The notes below the pieces were generated by a model. It worked only from the letters and a program-made list of their open reading frames with translations. It was not told where the DNA came from and did not search any database. Below are positions 23,158 to 31,894 of a stretch of 64,000 nt of DNA, in pieces. Source of the stretch: UBA7672 sp965279085 (GTDB lineage: Bacteria > Pseudomonadota > Alphaproteobacteria > Caulobacterales > Hyphomonadaceae); the NCBI GenBank assembly GCA_965279085.1, contig OZ257149.1, positions 3,286,001 to 3,350,000 of the forward strand. The letters run 5' to 3'. The translations under genes were made by a program, and so were the position numbers. Numbering within the stretch: the first letter of the stretch is position 1; every line of letters starts with the position of its first letter.

Positions 23158-24381
23158 TCAGTTCGGCATCGCCGGATAACCCGGCTCGGTCTGGATGCCG
23201 AATGAATTGATCGCAAGTCCCGTCATCGTATAGCCGCCGACCGTGTACACGATCTCAATGCGTTCCTTCATGCCGTAATAGTTCGCAAGTTCGGCCCAGG
23301 TTGCATCGGAGATGAACGCTTCGCGGCGGAGTTCGTCGGCGGCGGTGAGGACGGCGCGCTGGCGCGGGCTCCAGCCGGGGGCGGTGGGGCCGGTCGCGAT
23401 GGCGGCGATCTGCGTTTCCGTGAGGCCGGCGGATGTCGCGGACTCGTGGTGGTGCGCCCATTCATACCCCGCGCGAATGTTCCAGGCGGTACGCATGATC
23501 AGCAGTTCGCGGGTTTCGGGGTCGAGCATGCTGTCGCGCTGCAGGTAGGAGCCGAATCGGACGCGCGGGCCGTAGAGCTTCGGGTGGTTCAGCATCGTCT
23601 TGTAGAGATTGAACAGCGTGCCGTCGGGGCGGATCTGCGGGCCGACCATTGCGCGATGTTCGGCGGTCCAGTTCGCGGGTTCTATCGGGGCGATGCGCGG
23701 GGTTGTGAGGCGCGCTGATGACGGGCGCGTGGCGGTGGCGGGGAGCGGCAGGTCCGTGGGCATGAAGTCGACGGCCTGCGGTTCGACTTGGATGCCGAGC
23801 GTGTTCAGCGCCATCGACACGAGCTGGTACTGGGCAGAGGTGAAGAGCAGTTCCATCACTTGGCTGTCGGAATAGGTCTTGCGGAGCTCGGTCCAGGTCG
23901 CATCCGAGATGATGGCGTCGTAGCGGAGTTCGTCGGCCATCTTGAGAACGGCGCGATCCGCGTCCGACCATGTGGCGGCGTCGGGCGCGGCGGCGATGGC
24001 GCGGAGTTCGGCGTCCGTCATGCCGGCGGACGCCTTTGCAATGCGGGCGTGCTGTGACCATTCATACGGCGACTGGCAGAGCCAGCCCATGCGCAGCATC
24101 GCCATCTCACGATGGCGCGGGGAAATCGTGGAGCCGTTGAGCAGGATCTGACCGAGCGGGGACCAGCGATTGTAGAGATCAACGTGGTGCGCGAGCGTGC
24201 GGTAGATGTTGAGGTTGGAGCGGCTGCCCAGCATGTCGCGCTGCGCTTCGGAGAGATCGGTCTCGTCGACGACGGCGAGACGCGGTTCAGAGAGGCGCGG
24301 TGTGAACGTGGTCGGGGTCATTGTGCAGCCCGTGGCCAGCCCAGACGCAAGCAAGGCAGCGGCGATCGCGGCAAGGCGCAT
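23158..24381 (-). CDS. Lipoprotein with two carboxymuconolactone-decarboxylase-like (AhpD-fold) domains
   Basis: 407 residues. Lipobox ATGC at about residue 19. Two homologous halves follow: LNIYRTLAHHVDLYNRWSP ... ISPRHREMAMLRMGWLCQSPYEWSQH ... and LFNLYKTMLNHPKLYGPRVR ... LDPETRELLIMRTAWNIRAGYEWAHH, each ending in a helix with ALNTLGIQ or AINSFGIQ. This is the AhpD/CMD helical fold, duplicated in one chain. AhpD-type enzymes carry a CxxC peroxide or disulfide pair; here the equivalent positions are WLCQSPYEW and WNIRAGYEW, so no redox pair is present. A decarboxylase-like or lyase activity is possible but unproven. Export of such a double domain as a lipoprotein is unusual. Confidence 0.82.
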   Translation of the reverse strand: MRLAAIAAALLASGLATGCTMTPTTFTPRLSEPRLAVVDETDLSEAQRDMLGSRSNLNIYRTLAHHVDLYNRWSPLGQILLNGSTISPRHREMAMLRMGWLCQSPYEWSQHARIAKASAGMTDAELRAIAAAPDAATWSDADRAVLKMADELRYDAIISDATWTELRKTYSDSQVMELLFTSAQYQLVSMALNTLGIQVEPQAVDFMPTDLPLPATATRPSSARLTTPRIAPIEPANWTAEHRAMVGPQIRPDGTLFNLYKTMLNHPKLYGPRVRFGSYLQRDSMLDPETRELLIMRTAWNIRAGYEWAHHHESATSAGLTETQIAAIATGPTAPGWSPRQRAVLTAADELRREAFISDATWAELANYYGMKERIEIVYTVGGYTMTGLAINSFGIQTEPGYPAMPN

Positions 24382-24412
24382 GGCGGTTCCCCCGAGACGT
24401 TTCTATCTGGGG

Positions 24413-24982
24413 TCAGACTTGCATGCCGCGGGGGCGTTCGCCAACGACTTCGAGCAAGGCGGTGGGTCCGCCGCGCCGTTTCGCTTCAGCGATGATGCCG
24501 GCGATGTTGGTCGCGCCGAAGGCGAGCCGCCAGGCCGTGCCGTGGAAGGCGTCGACGGCGGAGGTGTCACCGAGCGCTTTCATCGAGATCACGTCCTCGA
24601 CCAGAACCATGCGCGGGCCGGGCTCGTAGCAGGCGAGCAGGCAGGAGAGCAGGGCGACATGGTCGAAGGCGACCACGAACACGCTCTCGCTGCGCCATTC
24701 GTGCAGGAGTGAGGCAAGGCCGGGCGATTCCGCGACAGAGCGTCCGTCGTGCAAGAACACCTTCTCCGACATCAGCGGGTTGAGGCCTGCCGTGGGCGAG
24801 CCGTCGCGCGCGCGGATCACCGGCTGCGTGCGGCGGCGGGCGTGGACGATCTGCCAGCTGAGGCGGCGGCCGAGCGAGAGAAGCTGGCGCGCGCTGTGGA
24901 CCGACTTCGGATCCGGCTCATGGTCCGGGAGTGCATCGACCTGGAGGTCGATGCAGAGGAGGCGGCTTGTTGGAGGGGTCAT
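24413..24982 (-). CDS. Isochorismatase-like cysteine hydrolase
   Basis: 189 residues of the isochorismatase superfamily fold: LLCIDLQVDALPD with the catalytic Asp, a central region ending in the lysine-bearing loop LMSEKVFLHDG, and VFVVAFDHVALLSCLLACYEPGPRMVLVEDVIS, the usual cis-peptide/Cys region, although the motif is less sharp than in typical nicotinamidases. Substrate unknown. It begins 3 bases after the stop of the acetyltransferase gene upstream on the same strand and is the last gene of a three-gene unit divergent from a LysR regulator. Confidence 0.7.
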   Translation of the reverse strand: MTPPTSRLLCIDLQVDALPDHEPDPKSVHSARQLLSLGRRLSWQIVHARRRTQPVIRARDGSPTAGLNPLMSEKVFLHDGRSVAESPGLASLLHEWRSESVFVVAFDHVALLSCLLACYEPGPRMVLVEDVISMKALGDTSAVDAFHGTAWRLAFGATNIAGIIAEAKRRGGPTALLEVVGERPRGMQV

Positions 24983-24985
24983 GGA

Positions 24986-25567
24986 TCAGGCCACCGCCGG
25001 TCTAGCGGCGGATCGGTCCAACACGTTCTCGTGGTCCCATTCGCCCTCGGGGCGCATGACGATGTAGGGATCGCTGTCGATGGTGATGGCGTCGTGGCGC
25101 ACGGCCAGCTGCCGCTCGCATTCGACATAGTCGTAATCCGAGAAGCGGAAGCCTTCACGCCCCTCGCGCGGGAGGAAGCCGAGTTGTTTCCAGAACGGCA
25201 CGAGGCGTTTCTGGATGTAGCCGACGGCGTGGGTGTAACCCTTGCGCGCGATGATCTCGACCGCGGTCTCGATCATCAGCTTCACCAGAGATCCGCCACG
25301 TACGTGTTTCATCACGCACACACGCTCGATCTTGGCGAAACCCGCGAAGAAGCGGATGCGCAAGGTCGCCACCGGCTCACCACGCAGGTAGGCGATCAAA
25401 TGGAGTGAGGAGAGGTCGTTGTTGTCGAACTCTTCCTCGTAGGGGCAGTCCTGCTCGGCGAGGAACACCGACGAGCGGATGGCGACGACCTTCATGAAGT
25501 CGGCGAGGTCGCGGACGACTTCGACGCAGAGGTCATTGCGCTTGTGGTTGTTCTGGACGGCCATCAT
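24986..25567 (-). CDS. GNAT-family N-acetyltransferase
   Basis: 193 residues. FMKVVAIRSSVFLAEQDCPYEEEFDNND, then LRGEPVATLRIRFF, KIERVCVMKHVRGGSLVKLMIETAVEI (acetyl-CoA loop with RGGS) and WKQLGFLPREG give an ordinary GNAT domain, with about 40 further residues after it. Substrate unknown. Start at ATG 25567 overlaps the stop of the upstream gene (ATGA); ATG 25564 is an alternative. The second acyltransferase-like protein directly upstream suggests two steps of one modification. Confidence 0.78.
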   Translation of the reverse strand: MMAVQNNHKRNDLCVEVVRDLADFMKVVAIRSSVFLAEQDCPYEEEFDNNDLSSLHLIAYLRGEPVATLRIRFFAGFAKIERVCVMKHVRGGSLVKLMIETAVEIIARKGYTHAVGYIQKRLVPFWKQLGFLPREGREGFRFSDYDYVECERQLAVRHDAITIDSDPYIVMRPEGEWDHENVLDRSAARPAVA

Positions 25568-26178
25568 GAGGAGGCATCCTCCATCACGCTATGGCAGCGC
25601 CAGAACAGGTGCTCGACGCCATCGAAGGGAAAGAAGCCGAGGTGGCGCATGATCCTGGCGCCAGCCTCGGTGGAGTCTCTCCCGAAGAAAGGAAGATCAG
25701 GGAAGTATTTGTCGATGAGGGTGCGGAGGGCGAGGACCAGCGCGCCGCGGCTGACCTGATCCTTGCCGGCGTAGCACCAGCAGTAGAAGCCCGCGAGCGG
25801 CTCGCCCATGCGCGAGACCCAGCGCGGGTTGATGTTGGCGGCGTCGAAGTAGCCTTCCGTCAGCGCGGCGACGCCGGCCTCGGTCAGCGCCAGCGTGGCG
25901 AGGAAGCCCGTGACTGCGTCCTGGCGACGCACGACCCAGATGGTGGCGCCGGTCATGGCGTCGACGCGCTTGATTTCCTCGAGCGAGGCGAGCTTGGGCC
26001 CGAGATGCTCGACGGCAAGGGCGTGGACGTCCAGAAAATCCTGCTCGGTTACAGCGTGCTGCAACTTCACAGTGGCCATCATCTCTTCCGAGACACCCGG
26101 CATGTACCTCGCGTGGAGACGATCGCCTCCAAGCGATCGCAGCGCGCTTCGCGCGTCGATCATTTCCGCCAACATCAC
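25564..26178 (-). CDS. Acyltransferase-like (GNAT-fold) protein
   Basis: 204 residues, weak family match. The middle part (FLDVHALAVEHLGPKLASLEEIKRV, TIWVVRRQDAVTGFLATLAL, LAGFYCWCYAGKDQVSRGALVLALRTLIDKYFPDLPFFGRDSTEAGARIMRHLGFFP) follows a GNAT-like order with a late small-residue-plus-Gly Phe strand. The first part of the frame up to MPGVSEEMM could be untranslated; a start at 26103 is possible. It overlaps the following GNAT gene by 4 bases. With the isochorismatase-like gene it forms a unit facing the LysR regulator at 26262, which is the likely controller. Confidence 0.6.
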   Translation of the reverse strand: MMLAEMIDARSALRSLGGDRLHARYMPGVSEEMMATVKLQHAVTEQDFLDVHALAVEHLGPKLASLEEIKRVDAMTGATIWVVRRQDAVTGFLATLALTEAGVAALTEGYFDAANINPRWVSRMGEPLAGFYCWCYAGKDQVSRGALVLALRTLIDKYFPDLPFFGRDSTEAGARIMRHLGFFPFDGVEHLFWRCHSVMEDASS

Positions 26179-26261
26179 CGGCCCGCCGTTTCTTTTAATC
26201 TCTTGCTAACCATTCACCACAAACTGGAGGGTGGCGCTTCAGCCATTTGGGCACACCGGGT

Positions 26262-27257
26262 ATGACGACCAAGGAAGGGAGCGAACGGCTGGTCCGTGAA
26301 CTGGTCGACTGGTCCGACCTGCGCACCTTCTATGCAGTGGCGACAGCGGGCTCGATGAACGCCGCCGCCGAGCAGATGGGCGTCACCCAATCCGCGATTT
26401 CCAAGCGCCTCGGGCAGCTCGAATTAAGGCTTGGCGCGCGTCTGCTCGAACGGTCGCCGACAGGTATCCAGCTGACGGAAGCGGGTGCGGAAGCGCTCGA
26501 CCATGTCACCACGATGATGCGCGCAAGTCAGTCGCTGGAGAACACCCTCAAGGGACTTGAGACGAAGGCCGAGGGCGAGGTGAAGCTGTGGTCGAATGAC
26601 GGGGTGCTTGCTTACTGCATCTCGCCGAAGGTCGGGGCTTTCCTTGGCGAGAACCCGGGACTGCGCCTGTCTATACTGTCGGACCGCAATCTGCCGAAGC
26701 AGGGACAGGGGTATGCCGACGTCGTTGTGGGCTTCGAACAGCCAAAGCAGGCGGAGGTGATTTCCTTCCCCGTCGCGACCTTGCACTACTGCGCGTTCTC
26801 GAGCCGCGACTACATGGCGACCTACGGGTCGCCTGCGGGTCTTCTGGATGTCGGCCATCACCGGGTGCTGAACCATGTCCACTACACCGAGAATCCGGGG
26901 TGGAAGGACAAGACCGCGCAGATCGCCGGGCTCGTGGAGCCCACAATACTGACGGATTGCTCGGCTTCGCTGCTGAATGCGACGGCTTCGGGTGCGGGAA
27001 TAGCTGTTATGCCGAGTTATGCCGCGACGCTGGACAGCCGGCTTATCGCGCTGCCGATCCCGCCGCTCGCGTCGGTGAAGGTGTGGCTGAGCTTCCATGA
27101 AAGCGCTCGCCGCGTTCCACGCGTGCGGACAGTGGTGACCTGGATGCGCAACGCGTTCGACCGCAAGACCAATCCATGGTTCCGCGACGAATTCGTGCCG
27201 CCGAGCCTGTTCGGCGCCCCGCCCATCGGCGGCTGGCCGGAAGAAAAAGTGGCCTGA
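26262..27257 (+). CDS. LysR-family transcriptional regulator
   Basis: 331 residues. N-terminal winged helix: WSDLRTFYAVATAGSMNAAAEQMGVTQSAISKRLGQLELRLGARLLERSPTGIQLTEAG spread over residues 18-78, the LysR signature, followed by a two-lobe periplasmic-binding-like effector domain. ATG 26262 is preferred to an earlier TTG. It is divergent from the acyltransferase/isochorismatase unit and likely regulates it with a small-molecule effector, as is usual for LysR pairs. The inter-gene region is only 83 bases, so both promoters overlap. Confidence 0.9.
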   Translation: MTTKEGSERLVRELVDWSDLRTFYAVATAGSMNAAAEQMGVTQSAISKRLGQLELRLGARLLERSPTGIQLTEAGAEALDHVTTMMRASQSLENTLKGLETKAEGEVKLWSNDGVLAYCISPKVGAFLGENPGLRLSILSDRNLPKQGQGYADVVVGFEQPKQAEVISFPVATLHYCAFSSRDYMATYGSPAGLLDVGHHRVLNHVHYTENPGWKDKTAQIAGLVEPTILTDCSASLLNATASGAGIAVMPSYAATLDSRLIALPIPPLASVKVWLSFHESARRVPRVRTVVTWMRNAFDRKTNPWFRDEFVPPSLFGAPPIGGWPEEKVA

Positions 27258-27366
27258 GCTGCCGCGACGCCGGGCGCCATGCGTCCACCGCCCAGTCTAA
27301 TCCCAAGGTATGGTGGCACCCGGCGTTTGCCCGGCATAAGCTGCGCCAAAACGACAAGAGGGTGAC

Positions 27367-29325
27367 ATGGCGGACGGGATCGTCGAGAGCGCGCCGAGTC
27401 GGGAGCAGCTGATCCACGCGCTCTATGAGGCCGCGGAGCTCGAGCACAATCTGATGTGCACATATCTCTATGCCGCCTTCAGCCTGAAGACGGTGGATGA
27501 GGGGCTTTCGGCCGTGGAGGCCGAGGCGGTCGGCCGCTGGCGGAAGCAGATCGTGCAGGTCGCCATCGAGGAGATGGGGCACCTGACGGCGGTCTGGAAC
27601 ATCACGGCGTCGCTGGGCGGACAGCCGCGCTTCGGGCGGGGCAATTTCCCGCTGGATCCGGGCTACCTGCCGGCCGGGATCGTCGTGAAGCTGGCGCCGT
27701 TCAATACGGACGTGTTGCAGCACTTCATCCATCTGGAGCGGCCGATCGGTTCGGATGAGCCGGAAGGAACCGGATTCGAGCCGGAGCGGATTTTCCGGCG
27801 GGACACAGGTTCGAAAGGTCGGCTGACGCCGATGCCGATGGACTATGAGACGGTCGGCGTCTTCTACGAGACGCTCGGCAAGCTGCTGCGCGCCTTCTCG
27901 GCGCAGCATGGCGAGGACAACGCGTTCTGCGGCGATCCGAACCTGCAGCTCTCGCCGGCGGAGTTGCAGCTTGGCGGCGCAAAGCCCGTGCTGTGCCTGA
28001 AGACGGCGCTGCAGGCGTTCGACGCCATCGTCACGGAGGGGGAGGGTGCGTCCGCGGATTCGGAGCGATCGCATTTCCAGCGCTTCGGGACGATCCGCAC
28101 GGAATACAAGAAGCTGAAGGCGGCGAACCCCGGGTTTACGCCAGCGCATCCGGCGGCGTGCAATCCGGTTCTGCGGAAGCCGCCGACGCCGGAAGGCAAG
28201 GTGTGGCTGGAGGATCCGTCGGCGATCGCGACGGTGGATCTCGCCAATTCCTGTTATCAGCTGATGCTGCGGTTGCTGGGCTATGCCTATGTCATCGCGC
28301 GTCCGCATGCCGAGAAGGGCGTGGCGCTTGATCTAGGCGTGTCGCTGATGCGGGCCTGCACCTTGCTGGGCGAGCGGGCGGCGCGGTTGCCTGCCGGGCC
28401 GAGCAATCCGTACTGCAATGCAGGCATGAGCTTCACCGCGCTGCGCGATGCGGCGCCGTTCGCGCAAGGCGCCGGCGCGCGGCGGTTCTTCATCGAGCGG
28501 CTTGGCGAGTTCGCGACGGCGGCGGAACGGATGGCGCAGGATGGCGAGGCGCGCGCTGTCGGCGCGGCGAAGCTGCTAGCCGAGCTGGCTACGCGGGCGG
28601 CAAAACAGTTCGAGAGCGCGGGCGATCCCGCGCCTGCTCCCCCTCCGCCGACGCCGAAGGGTGCGGTCGGGAATGAGGAGACGACCAAGAACAACGGCAT
28701 CGAGACGGTGGTGGGCGAGAAGATCACGATCGATTTCGAGGCGAAGCGGTGCATCCATTCGCGGCAATGCGTGACAGGCGCGCCGAAGGTGTTTCTCGCG
28801 AACGTGGATGGGCCATGGATCCATCCCAATGCGATGGACGCCGAGAAGCTGGTGGCGATTGCCGAGGTCTGCCCATCCGGCGCCATCAAGTACCGGCGCA
28901 ATGATGGGCGGCCCGAGGAAGCGCCGCCGCCGGTGAACCTGGCGGCCATCCGTGAGTGCGGGCCTTATGCGGTTCGCGGCGACATCGTGCTGGATGGCAA
29001 GCGGCAGGGTTTCCGCATGACGCTGTGCCGGTGCGGCGCGTCGAAGAACAAGCCGTTCTGCGATAGCTCACACCACGACATCAACTTCGATGCGTCGGGC
29101 GAGCCGCCAACTGGCAAGGCCGATATGCTCGCGGTGCGCGACGGGCCGCTCTACATCGACCCGCAGACGGACGGGCCGTTGCGCGTGCGCGGCAATCTCG
29201 AAATCACGGCGGGCACGGGCCGGGTCGTGGCGCGGATCCAGAGCGCGAACCTGTGCCGGTGCGGCGGATCGGCCAACAAGCCGTTCTGCGACGGAACGCA
29301 CATGAAGAACGGCTTCAGGAGCTGA
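27367..29325 (+). CDS. Ferritin-like / 4Fe-4S mono-cluster / double CDGSH fusion protein
   Basis: 652 residues in four parts. (1) Residues about 1-400: ferritin-like domain related to those of VioB/iminophenylpyruvate dimer synthase, LIHALYEAAELEHNLMCTYLYAAFSL, with acidic and His ligands (EAAELEHN, EEMGHL). (2) About 405-440: low-complexity Pro/Ala linker. (3) About 440-525: divergent 4Fe-4S mono-cluster domain, ITIDFEAKRCIHSRQCVTGAPKVFL ... IAEVCPSGAIKY with two spaced cysteine groups. (4) Two CDGSH-type repeats, LCRCGASKNKPFCDSSHHD (553-571) and LCRCGGSANKPFCDGTH (628-644), each binding a 2Fe-2S cluster with three Cys and one His. A soluble multi-cluster electron or iron protein; no partner is obvious next to it. 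Confidence 0.85.
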   Translation: MADGIVESAPSREQLIHALYEAAELEHNLMCTYLYAAFSLKTVDEGLSAVEAEAVGRWRKQIVQVAIEEMGHLTAVWNITASLGGQPRFGRGNFPLDPGYLPAGIVVKLAPFNTDVLQHFIHLERPIGSDEPEGTGFEPERIFRRDTGSKGRLTPMPMDYETVGVFYETLGKLLRAFSAQHGEDNAFCGDPNLQLSPAELQLGGAKPVLCLKTALQAFDAIVTEGEGASADSERSHFQRFGTIRTEYKKLKAANPGFTPAHPAACNPVLRKPPTPEGKVWLEDPSAIATVDLANSCYQLMLRLLGYAYVIARPHAEKGVALDLGVSLMRACTLLGERAARLPAGPSNPYCNAGMSFTALRDAAPFAQGAGARRFFIERLGEFATAAERMAQDGEARAVGAAKLLAELATRAAKQFESAGDPAPAPPPPTPKGAVGNEETTKNNGIETVVGEKITIDFEAKRCIHSRQCVTGAPKVFLANVDGPWIHPNAMDAEKLVAIAEVCPSGAIKYRRNDGRPEEAPPPVNLAAIRECGPYAVRGDIVLDGKRQGFRMTLCRCGASKNKPFCDSSHHDINFDASGEPPTGKADMLAVRDGPLYIDPQTDGPLRVRGNLEITAGTGRVVARIQSANLCRCGGSANKPFCDGTHMKNGFRS

Positions 29326-29585
29326 TCACTGATCCATGTTGTGAGCCTGCAGGTCATCTCCTGAACGGAGTCAGAGGCTTGCGTGGTAAAGGCGTTTCAA
29401 CGGCGCCGGACTGACGCAAAAACCGCCCGGAAAAGTCCACATTCACAAGGCACAAACAGGCATCCGGCGGCGCCGAGTTAATGTTCGGGACACACCCGTT
29501 TCATGTTGGCGACGCCATCTCTTGCACAACAGACGTCCGCACCAATCTTCCTCTTCCGAATGCTGGTGCTGACACGGAGACAGAC

Positions 29586-31094
29586 ATGAAGCGTGGAACT
29601 GTTATTGGCGCGACGGGTGGCCTGATTGCCGGCGTGAGCCTCGGTGCGCTCGCCCTAGCGGCCCCGTCCTTCGCGCTGTTCAACCAGAGCGCGGCCTCGG
29701 TAGCCGCGCCGGCTGCCGCCCAGCTGTCCCTGCCGGCGATCAGCCAGCAAGCGCGGTGGGGCAACCTTCCCAATCTCGCCGATCTCGTGCAGGCGGTCTC
29801 GCCCTCGGTCGTTCAGATCCAGGTACGTTCGGCCAGCCCCGTCCGCTCGATGCAATTCAACGGGCCCAACCCGTTCTCGGGTACGCCTTTCGAGGATTTC
29901 TTCGGCAACCAGATCCCCGGACGAGGCCAGCAGGGCGGTGAAGCACCTGACCGGTTCGGTTCGGGCTCCGGCTTCTTCATCGAAGGCGGCTACATCGTCA
30001 CCAACAACCACGTGGTCGACGATGCGAAGAAGATGACGGTCGTGCTCGACGACGGGCGCGAACTGCAGGCGACGCTGGTCGGCACCGATCCGAAGACAGA
30101 CCTCGCCGTCCTGAAAGTCACGGGCAACAACATTCCCCGTGGCCTGCCGTGGGGCGACAGCAAGACAGCGCGGCCGGGCGACAGTGTGTTCGCCGTGGGC
30201 TCGCCCTTCGGCCTCGGTAATACCGTGACCGCCGGGATCGTGTCGGCGCGCGGACGCAACATCAACTCCGGCTCGTATGACGACTTCATCCAGGTCGATG
30301 CGCCGATCAACCAGGGTAACTCGGGTGGTCCACTGTTTGACCAGTCTGGCGCCGTGATCGGCGTCAACTCGGCGATCTATTCGCCGACCGGCGGAAACGT
30401 CGGCATCGGCTTCTCGATCCCGTCGGACATGGCGAAGAGCATCGTGGCGCAGCTGATCGCGAACGGTTCGGTCGAGCGCGGATGGCTGGGCGTGAGCATC
30501 GGCCCGGTGACGCCGGACATCGCCTCGAGCCTCAATCTCGCTTCGGCGAAAGGCGCTATGGTGCAGTCCATCACCGATGGCAGCCCGGCGCAGAAGGCGG
30601 GCGTGCGCGAAGGCGACGTGATCACCCACTATGGCGAGCGCGAGATCGCGCATGTGCAGGACCTGACCCGCGCAGTGGCCGACACCAAGGCCGGCACGAC
30701 GCGCGATCTCAAGGTTATGCGCGATGGCCGGGCGCAGACGCTGAAGGTGAACATCGCGGCGCTGAAGGATGACGATGCGGCGACGAAGGTTGCGGCTGTC
30801 GCGCCGGATGCAACCGACGGTTCGTCGATGAGCCTTGCCGATCTCGGCATCGGCCTGACGTCGAACAACGAGGGAGTCTTCGTGTCCTCGGTAAAGGTCA
30901 ACTCGCCGGCGGCAGACGCAGGCATCCAGCTGGGCGACAAGCTGGTGAAGGTGAACCAGGCCAACGCGACAACCGCAGACGCCGTCAAGAAAGCGGTCGA
31001 CGAGGCGAAGAAGGAGAAACGGTCCGCCGTGCTTCTGCAAGTGCAGCGTAAAGACCAGAGGTTCTTTGTTGGAGTTCCTTTCTCGGACGACTGA
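29586..31094 (+). CDS. degP: DegP/HtrA-family periplasmic serine protease
   Basis: 502 residues. Long N-terminal hydrophobic segment (ATGGLIAGVSLGALALAAPSFA) serves as signal or anchor. Trypsin-like core with His142 (TNNHVV), Asp172 (DLAVLK) and Ser246 (QGNSGGP). Two PDZ domains follow, at about 295-380 (GWLGVSIGPVT, GSPAQKAGVREGD) and in the last 110 residues (NSPAADAGIQLGDKL). It degrades or chaperones misfolded periplasmic proteins. ATG 29586 is chosen over an upstream in-frame start. A two-component system follows after a 17-bp stem-loop, a linkage fitting envelope-stress control. The 260 bases upstream hold no other gene. Confidence 0.93.
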   Translation: MKRGTVIGATGGLIAGVSLGALALAAPSFALFNQSAASVAAPAAAQLSLPAISQQARWGNLPNLADLVQAVSPSVVQIQVRSASPVRSMQFNGPNPFSGTPFEDFFGNQIPGRGQQGGEAPDRFGSGSGFFIEGGYIVTNNHVVDDAKKMTVVLDDGRELQATLVGTDPKTDLAVLKVTGNNIPRGLPWGDSKTARPGDSVFAVGSPFGLGNTVTAGIVSARGRNINSGSYDDFIQVDAPINQGNSGGPLFDQSGAVIGVNSAIYSPTGGNVGIGFSIPSDMAKSIVAQLIANGSVERGWLGVSIGPVTPDIASSLNLASAKGAMVQSITDGSPAQKAGVREGDVITHYGEREIAHVQDLTRAVADTKAGTTRDLKVMRDGRAQTLKVNIAALKDDDAATKVAAVAPDATDGSSMSLADLGIGLTSNNEGVFVSSVKVNSPAADAGIQLGDKLVKVNQANATTADAVKKAVDEAKKEKRSAVLLQVQRKDQRFFVGVPFSDD

Positions 31095-31111
31095 TGTCGT
31101 CCGGGGAAGTG

Positions 31112-31165
31112 CAGGCGCGGCCGTTCCGTCGTCCGTCCCCCAAGTGAGCGGAACGACCGCGCCTG
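31112..31165. repeat. 17-bp stem-loop between degP and the response regulator gene
   Basis: CAGGCGCGGCCGTTCCG (31112-31128) pairs with CGGAACGACCGCGCCTG (31149-31165), 16 of 17 as Watson-Crick pairs plus one G-T wobble, around a 20-base loop. No T-run follows, so it is not a classic terminator; it may limit read-through or stabilise the degP mRNA 3' end. Confidence 0.75.
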
Positions 31166-31207
31166 TTCCTACAAGGGCTTCCTGCTTCGCGCGGGAGCGC
31201 CTAGATC

Positions 31208-31894
31208 ATGACGATGCGTATCCTGGTGATCGAGGACGAAGCCCGCACGGCGGACTTCATCGAGAAGGGCCTCAAGGAAAAAGGCCATGCGGTGGACGTT
31301 TGCCGCACGGGGCCTGACGGTCTGAGCTTTGCGCTTTCGGGCGATCACGACGCCATCATCCTCGACCGCATGCTGCCGCAGATGGATGGGCTCACCATCC
31401 TCAAGATGCTGCGCTCGGAAGACAAGGACACGCCCGCCATCATCCTGTCCGCGCTTGGCCAGACCGACCACAAGGTCGAGGGGCTGAAGGCCGGCAGCGA
31501 CGACTATCTCGTCAAGCCGTTTGCCTTTTCGGAGTTGCTGGCGCGGCTCGAGGCTATCGTGCGCAGGCGCGATCCGCGTGCGGCCGAGCAGACGGAGCTG
31601 AAGGTCGAGGACCTGCGGCTGGACCTCGAGAAGCGCCGCGCATTCCGGGGCGCCCGTGAGATTGATCTCCTGCCCCGCGAATACGCCATCCTGGAATACC
31701 TGATGCGCAATGCCGGGCGGCCTGTGACGCGCACCATGCTGCTCAACCATGTGTGGGACTACCAGTTCGAACCGCAGGCCAACGTGGTGGACGTCCACAT
31801 CTCCCGCCTTCGCCGGAAGATTGACGGCGCGGGCGAAAGGCCTTTGATCGAGACGCTGCGTGGCGAGGGCTACCGCATCCGATCGGCGGGATAG
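31208..31894 (+). CDS. OmpR/PhoB-family response regulator
   Basis: 228 residues. Receiver domain with acidic pocket near IEDEART, phosphoacceptor Asp53 in ILDRMLPQMDG and Lys in LVKPFAFSELLARL, then a winged-helix C-terminal domain (LLPREYAILEYLMRNAGRPVTRTMLLNHVWDYQFEPQANVVDVHISRLRRKI in pieces). The start is ATG 31208 or the in-frame ATG 31214. The kinase gene begins directly after its stop codon. Likely a CpxR-like role because it follows degP, but that is inference. A 17-bp stem-loop separates it from degP. Confidence 0.92.
   Translation: MTMRILVIEDEARTADFIEKGLKEKGHAVDVCRTGPDGLSFALSGDHDAIILDRMLPQMDGLTILKMLRSEDKDTPAIILSALGQTDHKVEGLKAGSDDYLVKPFAFSELLARLEAIVRRRDPRAAEQTELKVEDLRLDLEKRRAFRGAREIDLLPREYAILEYLMRNAGRPVTRTMLLNHVWDYQFEPQANVVDVHISRLRRKIDGAGERPLIETLRGEGYRIRSAG

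Noticed and set aside
29655..31040. 461-codon frame opposite degP
   Set aside because: Antisense shadow of a gene with intact His, Asp and Ser triad and PDZ domains.
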